A stretch of 64,000 bases of DNA from Sinotaia quadrata. Its lineage: Eukaryota; Mollusca; Gastropoda; Architaenioglossa; Viviparidae. The stretch is taken from the NCBI GenBank assembly GCA_028829895.1, contig CM054182.1, forward strand, positions 64,102,379 through 64,166,378, given 5' to 3'. The position numbers and the translations under genes were made by a program. This document shows positions 27,612-64,000 of the stretch, one piece after another (position 1 is the first letter of the stretch; every line of letters starts with the position of its first letter). The notes under the pieces were generated by a model. The model was given only the letters and a program-made list of their open reading frames with translations, did not search any database and was not told the origin of the DNA.

Positions 27612-28215
27612 TGATCGTTAGACTTAAACTAAAGTCAGATACGATCATTGGATTGTAAGTTCGATTAACTAAAGTCAGCCATGACATCATTAGACTGTAA
27701 GCTCCTTTAACTAAATTCAATCATTGGATTGTAAGCTCGATTAACTAAAGTCAGCCATGACATCATTAGACTGTAAGTTCGATTAACTAAAGTCAATCAT
27801 TAGACTGTAAGCATCTTAACTAAAGTCAATCATTAGCTCCATTTAATCATTAGTAAGTTCCTTTAACTAAATTCAATCATTAGACTGTAAGTTTCTTTAA
27901 CTAAAGTCAATCATTAGACTGTAAGCGTCTTAACTAAAGTCAATAATTAGTAAGCTTCTTTAACTAAATTCAATCATTGGATTGTAAGCTCGATTAACTA
28001 AAGTCAGCCATGATATCATTAGACTGTAAGTTCGATTAACTAAAGTCAATCATTAGACTGTAAGCATCTTAACTAAAGTCAATCATTAGCTCCATTTAAT
28101 CATTAGTAAGTTCCTTTAACTAAATTCAATCATTAGACTGTAAGTTTCTTTAACTAAAGTCAATCATTAGACTGTAAGCGCCTTTAACTAAAGTCAATCA
28201 CGACATCATTAGATT
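27612..28215. repeat. ~30-bp minisatellite with longer repeated blocks
   Basis: Units read TTAACTAAAGTCAATCATTA plus GACTGTAAGC. A block of about 250 bp (27720-27960) recurs nearly unchanged at 27970-28180, so a higher-order duplication occurred. Confidence 0.88.
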
Positions 28216-29746
28216 GTAAACTTCCTGTGACTGAAGTCGGCCTGCAAATACGACTTTTATTTTAAGGTAAAGTGAAATAAAGTCTACATCATTTGACTTC
28301 AAATGGCTTTCATCATCAATGACCTGTCCCTGCAAGTTAAAATTAGAAATATTTAGAGATAATTTGAAGCCCCCTCCCCATGCAATCGCCAAATGGTTAC
28401 AATTTCTTTTGGAGAGACTATAAGTGGATTTCTTGTATGATGACTAAAAAAGTTCAAAACGACGAGATAAAAAATAGTCAACGTGCTTTCTTTGTATAGA
28501 AAAAATATTTTACAAGATCCACAGAAACATAAGTAATTGACCTACCCCCCCCCCCCCATGGTATCATATATGGGTAGGGGTGGGAAAACTAAAAACAAGA
28601 AGTCATTTTTGACTAGCAACGAGAATACGTCACGATACCAGCTTAAAGAGAGAAAGAATAAAATCAATGCAGACTCTGTTTGGAAGCCAGATTACATAAC
28701 AGAAACTGTGTGCGACTAATTGTAAACGACAGCACTAAGATAAACCCTAAGACTACACCGATCTTACGTGAGCTTTAAGTGCTGACTTCAGCTGTGCTCG
28801 TAGCAGTCTTATACTGTTTGATATCTCGTAGAATTCACATTCTTGTAACACTTTATGCCATGCCCCGTAGCACTTTATGTTACATCTCGTAGCATTTTAC
28901 GTCTCGTAGCCTTTCAACACTTGAAGTCTAGTAAAACTTGAAATTTCGTTTCACCCTATGTCTGATATCTTCTAACAGAATATATCGTGTAACGCATATC
29001 TTGTAGCACGTTATATCTTGCAACACTTTACACCGTGTAGCAATTCATATTACACCCACTCACAATGTCACCTAGGAGAAAAGATTAGGTTTATTTAAAT
29101 ATATGCGACTCATACATTTACTAAACATTACAAGGACAATATTAATATAACGCATGAAAAATAATCATGAAACAGTTGGAATTTCATTATCGAAGAGTAA
29201 ACCCCCCCCCCATCTCCATCCCACACACATTCATTCCTGTCTCACGTGACAGTAAAAGGTACTGACACAAATTGGCGTGACTAGTGGAGCTACACAAAAA
29301 TTTATCGAACCGGCAAAATGTTTGTAAATTTGCAAATGATCTGCACAGGATGCAAACTTAATGTAAAGTTATTTCTAATATTTCTTTCCTCTCGTGAACA
29401 ATCCTTCCTTGTTCCGTTACTACTGTTATATAAGGAATCGTGTCTGAGATAACTCTTTTGACTTTTCTTATCACTCTTTTTTCTGATCTTGTATATACGC
29501 TAGTGTACAGCTATTTGCATCACTCGCTGGTGATAATCATAGCCGATAAAGGCACAATATTTATCGGGCAGAAATATCGATGCGAATACGTCAAGCCAAA
29601 TATCAGAACCCGGCATTGAGGCTCTTCTTACTCAAGTTGCCTGATAAGCCTTTAGTGACGTCATCTGTTCACAACAACTCTTCATCCCCTAGCTTCCAGT
29701 TCCTAATGTTTGTAAAGTCAAGTTCAAGACCGATTTCTATTCATCA
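28216..29746. other. Unannotated stretch with degenerate CTCGTAGCACTTTA repeats
   Basis: CTCGTAGCACTTTAT-like units of ~20-30 bp recur at 28800-29050. C-runs lie at about 28545 and 29200. No gene is supported. Confidence 0.45.
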
Positions 29747-29963
29747 CACATTTCTACATAATGAGAAGGACACATTACTACATAATGAGAAGGACACATT
29801 ACTACATAATGAGAAGGACACATTACTACATAATGAGAAGGACACATTACTACATAATGAGAAGGACACATTACTACATAATGAGAAGGACACATTACTA
29901 CATAATGAGAAGGACACATTACTACATAATGAGAAGGACACATTACTACATAATGAGAAGGAC
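29747..29963. repeat. 24-bp tandem repeat, 9 copies
   Basis: The unit ACACATTACTACATAATGAG plus AAGG is perfectly repeated. Because 24 is a multiple of three, open frames appear on both strands (LHNEKDTL on +); no splice or domain evidence. Confidence 0.95.
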
Positions 29964-30851
29964 CAGAGTGACTTCAAAATCATGACATCAGAAAGATGCA
30001 GATAAAAACTAGGGATGTAGAGAATGCACAGCACCCACAATTAATTTCAATTCACTCAACCGCTCTGATGTCCTTGTCACCGGAATACGTGACGAGAAGA
30101 ATGGCTCACAAATCTATCCGAGAGGGCTTCCAACTGCGATATTCTTGCCAATCCTTATCAAACATCTTATCAGAACGGATGGTAGGCAAGGCGCAAAACT
30201 CTCCGATTTCGCCTACTGCATCCTCTCGCAGCGCCATCTCGACTCATCACTTGATGTTATCCTAACACGAACTCAAGGGACAGGGCAATGCGAAGCCAAA
30301 GTTCTGAAGTCGAAGCGCATCAGTCCACAAATATGGAGACTACTTTTGAAACAAAGTATTTTAAAAATTGAGCATAAATTCTGAGATCTTTAGCGTGCGG
30401 AAATAATAATCCTCTACGTGGGGTGCTCGCCGATAAGGCAGGGTTATCCTCTTTTTGGATTCATTTCGGGATAATTAATTTTATTTCCTGTTTCTTCACC
30501 CCTTTAGAAGCTCTGAGCAGAAATCTGACTTCGGCACTTCTGACCAAGGAACGCGAACATTCCTGAAACTTAAAATCCAATTAAAATAATGAATTAAGAT
30601 TTGATTTGGAGCAATAATGTTGTGAAATAAGACTTGAAATTGATTAAATTACGTGGTTGGATACCAATCGAAAATCTTTCACTTGCGAAGACTTATGGTG
30701 CGGGTGGAAGTATGAGATTGTCCTTGTGGAACCGGAAATACCCCACATTATGATTCTATTGAAATTTGCAAGAATTCGTGAAGACAAGTGACCAATAACC
30801 TCTCAGGTCAGTTGAGTGTGCGAGAGAGTGTACTAGAAATTAAACGAAGCG
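29964..30851. other. Unannotated region upstream of exon 1
   Basis: The segment 30060-30300 is GC-richer with two overlapping + frames but no recognisable family. The last 60 bp holds a CCAAT box (30792-30796). This would be the promoter region if exon 1 is the first exon. Confidence 0.4.
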
Positions 30852-60484
<29,633 letters not shown>

Positions 60485-62345
60485 TATAGCGGAAGCGCTG
60501 TCGTGCCCATGCCATCAACTGTGATAAACAACGAACAGAAGCTGTTGCATTCAGACTGTCGACAAAATGTTTCATAGGATGTTTATTGGTTGCTATGTTT
60601 ATATGCAAATGTAACCACGTTTACGTAATGACGTCGATTAAAGAGGTTTTCGTATACATGTACGTATCTAAAACTCAGGCAAGTGTTGCTTTTATTTTTT
60701 AATTTTCATATTACGTGGGGATTTTCCATAACCTCGGTTCAGAGTATGTCAGTTCGTTTCATACGAAATGGAGAAAAGCACCAATATGTAGTGTTAAGAA
60801 AATGAACTGTATTTGTTGCATTCAAACCAACTTTCTTGAATTAACTTCTTATAACTACGTCTGTTTACAGCTCTGACATACTGTGAATTGAAAGTGACTG
60901 GCAACAGTTCACTCAAGTGAGTTGAGCGTTGTTTTTGACTTTTCGAAAGCTGAATAGCAAATCTTTGCAACTTGCAGGCCAACGCGTTGCCACACTTTCC
61001 CTGTTTACGTCAGAGTCTGTCAAGGTCATGTCGTTACGTCACGGTCGAGATGCTATTATGTCAAAGCGATGGGAACGGTTTTTCGTATAAGTTTATGTTT
61101 CTAAGGAAAATGTGTTTCAGTTACCGGTGATTGAAGTCCGAGTGCACATAACACAGAGAATGAGAGACTTCACCAGACCCCATGTAAATGCTATTGATTG
61201 TTACCGCCATCTTAAAAATGATTCCATAAAGTTAAATAACGTTTTGGGTCCTTATTTAATGACTCTCATTGTATTTATTGTAATCAGTTCAGTCTATCCT
61301 GTTGTGAACTTGACCTTTCTTTTCCACCTCCATCCCCTGTAATCAGTTTCTTGTCGTCTTTTCTGTACATCTTTAATTTCTATCACCCACCCCCACTATC
61401 ACCCTCCACCCCTTTTTTCTTGTCAGCATCAGATCGCATGACTACTTGTAGTGTTTGTACTGTAATGCTGAAAATCTTTAGCTTACATAAATTTAATGTT
61501 TTAATTGAGTGTGCATAATTGTTAATGCACTTCGAGTACAGTTCTGGAAACTGCATTACCTTGACTTCAGAGTAGTCTCCACTTGCTGAGAGTATGCTCG
61601 CTTTGTTTATCTAGTCACGTGTTCAGTCTTTTAATGCTGATTTTTTAAAAATTGTATTTTGGATATTTATTAAGTTTATTAGCGTTGGTTGGACATACTA
61701 TTTAAGCTTTCTTGTCTTATATATACATTTTAAAAAAAATAATTGACTCTGATTTTATTTTGTTTCGTTTGGCATCGATTAGTTTTAGAGTTGCTTTTGA
61801 AAGTATTCTTTGTTTCGTTTCATTTTTTTTCCTGTTATTTGTTATTTACAATAGTATTTTAAAATAATTTTACTTCTCTTAATTTAATTTCATTAAAAAA
61901 TAATTTGATTTATTTTAATTATATAAATTAACTGTATAGACCTATACTCTTTTATTTATTTATGTGATTTCTATTTATTTTGTAATGAAATAAAATCTGA
62001 GCTGAAAATCAAATGTTATGTCAGCACGCACGCTAGAACCTTAGCAAATATTATTTTTCTAAAATGTTTGATTACACTTATCAAATGTCTTAATCCAAGA
62101 AATGCCAATTGTATTGAAAGGTTTAGGTGATATGTGTATGTACTACTGTAACTAGTTAATATGTTTATTGCATTTTAAATGTGTGCATATATATAGAGAT
62201 ATCCACAAGATTGTGTTCCTTAATAAATGCATTTTAATTAGAAATAATAATTCAAAGTATTCTGTACATCAACGACAATCTTATGTTTTAATTAAAAAAA
62301 TAAATCTTAAAGTTCAGTGATATGATATTTTGTGATGAAATAAAG
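60485..62345 (+). other. 3' UTR and downstream region of the chitin synthase gene
   Basis: No coding potential is seen on either strand. Candidate poly(A) signals are ATTAAA at 60637-60642 (about 155 bp after the stop, followed by a GT/T-rich stretch) and AATAAA at 61989-61994, 62222-62227, 62299-62304 and 62339-62344. Which one ends the transcript cannot be decided from sequence alone; the later part is strongly AT-rich. Confidence 0.5.
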
Positions 62346-62980
62346 AAATGGCTGCTATCACGAACTATTCTCTAATTACAAAAATATGACAAATTTCCTA
62401 GGTGAGGATTTCGGCTGATTTCTTCCCAGCTGTTGCATTACATAGTGAACGAAAGATAAATATCAGCATATGTGTGTGGGGGGAGAAAGAGAGAGAAATG
62501 CATTTGAATAATTTTTATAAATAGTAGCTAAAGGATAACAAAGAGTGTGGATTAGTGACAGCGAAATATTTTGTATGCAATTCAGAATTTTTCATGCATT
62601 ACACTTCGTCAGAAAAAAAAAATTTGTAACTTGTCTAAGTTTTTTCAACTGATTTAGAATAATCTTGCACACTGCTAAATTCGAAAATGACATCCGTTTA
62701 TTTTTATCAGGTCAGATTTTTGTGCTAAATCGATTTTTTAAAAATCCGATCTTATAACTAAATCGATTACATTTTCGTAACATTATTAGGCAATTTTGTA
62801 AAAATATTTCTCTTCCAAAATAGGTTTTTAAATTAAAAAATAAATAAAATTTTTTAAAATCGTTTTCTAACACAATTCATTTCTTAAATGTTATGAAAGT
62901 TGATTAGTGTACATTGAATAGTAGACATTGATAAAGATAAGTACATATAAATTCAATATTAGGTCATCATTGTTCAAAAT
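62346..62980. other. AT-rich intergenic DNA
   Basis: No gene is seen; it separates the chitin synthase 3' end from the opposite-strand pseudogene. A short GA run lies near 62480. Confidence 0.45.
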
Positions 62981-64000
62981 TCAGGGCATGAACTTCCGTC
63001 TCTTCGAACTTCTAGAATGCTCAGTAGTAGGAATGTCTCTCTTTAGAGTCCAACAGTAATCAGCCATTATGACTGCATCCCAGCGTATCTGATACCTGGT
63101 TTCCATTTCTTTCATATCCTGATGAAATCTCTTCCCTTGCTCGTCGTTCATTGATCCTAGATTTTCGGGAAACCGATCCATATGTGAGAATAAGTAATTC
63201 ATTTTGATGCTCATGTTGCATCCAATGTTTCTGAAAGCAGTCAGCATATTGGCAACATGCTCTGCGTAGTTCCCCCTGGCCTTATTGTTGGCAAGAAAAT
63301 TTTTCAGAACAAAAGCCTTCCATGCTTCCAGTTCCACTTCGTTCATTGAGTTTTCAAACTCTGGATCTCTGATTAGCTTACGGAGTTGTGGACCATCAAA
63401 AAATGCCAGATTTCAACTTCGCAATGGTCAACCCTGGAAAAGCATGGCACAAGTTAGCGAAACAGCCACCATCCTTGTCCAGAGCTTTGGTGAACTGTTT
63501 GATTAAACCAAGCTTAATGTGCAGCGGTGGGAAAAGTATCTTGTCTCTGTCCACCAGAGGGTTGTTTATGAGGTTCTTTGCTTTGCAAGGTACCAATTCC
63601 TCCCGTACAGGCCAGTCCTGCTTCGTGTAATGCTGAGCTTTGTCCCTACTATACTATGCACAGAAAGCACGGGTACTTGGTGAACCCAGACTTTTATCCC
63701 AACAAAAAGTTTACCATCTTCAGGTCAACACAAAGTAACCATCCATGCTGATTATAACGAATTTTCTCCAGCACGTACTTCACCGCTCCATACTTCTCCT
63801 TCAGTGTAGTCGAGTGAGCTAGAGGTACAGAGGCAAACTGGTTACCATTGTGTAGCAGAACACATTTCAGAGATCGCTTGCTGCTGTCAATGAACAATCT
63901 CCAATCTTCAGGTTTATACTATGGCACTCCAAGCTTGTGCAGAAACTGCGCAATATCTATACAGTACACCAGGTCGGTTCCCTCGCAAACCATAGGAATT
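62981..64000 (-). pseudogene. Broken copy of a multicopy invertebrate gene family of unknown function (runs off window)
   Basis: Reading the - strand, four blocks of one protein lie in order: 64000-63922, 63918-63694, about 63645-63396, and 63380-62981. Recognisable segments are YKPEDWRLFIDSSKRSLK, QHYTKQDWPVREELVPCK, FPENLGSMNDEQGKRFHQDM and IRWDAVIMADYCWTLKRD. From memory this family is present in many copies in arthropod, hydrozoan and other invertebrate genomes and behaves like part of a mobile element; its function is unknown to me. This copy is dead: in-frame stops at 63919-63921 and just after the 63694 block, another disruption near 63645-63660, and an extra T in the T-run near 63400 shifting the frame. 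The 5' end lies outside the window. Confidence 0.75.

Noticed and set aside
30145..30384. 79-codon frame upstream of exon 1
   Set aside because: Overlaps another open frame on the same strand; no homology and no splice support.

Overview
The window is eukaryotic, from an animal: one long gene of small exons with GT-AG introns, set in AT-rich DNA crowded with microsatellites, minisatellites and decayed transposons. There are no operons or bacterial signals. The gene is a metazoan chitin synthase (GT2 family), and its layout together with the repeat style suggests a lophotrochozoan, most likely a mollusc. The taxon is an inference.

Layout. Positions 1-30.8 kb are mostly non-coding: low-complexity DNA, a decayed non-LTR retrotransposon RNase H piece (about 2.65-3.3 kb) that splits a minisatellite, a 3 kb tract of related repeats (5.7-9.0 kb), a 408-bp hAT-like MITE with a near-perfect 8-bp target duplication (18069-18476), and a very uniform 46-bp satellite (22419-23147). 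Two candidate small 5' exons (12083-12141 and 12870-12948) join in phase and may be the real start of the chitin synthase gene; this is unproven. From 30852 to 60484 on the + strand, 23 coding exons join with every splice phase matching into one 1872-codon frame. They carry the CATMWHE, DGDVDF, EDR, QRRRW and SWGTRE signatures, an N-terminal block of about ten membrane segments, a cytosolic catalytic core, C-terminal membrane segments and a long hydrophilic tail. No myosin motor exon was recognised upstream, although several molluscan chitin synthases have one.

Introns hold many tandem arrays. Several of these begin at, end at, or are copied from an exon edge (exons 7, 10, 11, 20 and 21, and candidate exon b), and the intron after exon 4 is full of donor-like CAGGTAA motifs. 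A mariner transposase relic (53.1-54.06 kb) contains a 24-bp minisatellite that appears to have grown from its helix-turn-helix coding segment. Interstitial TTAGGG repeats lie inside an inverted repeat (40.33-40.5 kb). A tRNA-derived SINE lies in the last intron.

After the gene come about 2.5 kb of AT-rich 3' UTR and intergenic DNA with several poly(A) signals, then, on the - strand running off the window end, a broken copy (stops and frameshifts) of a multicopy invertebrate gene family of unknown function.
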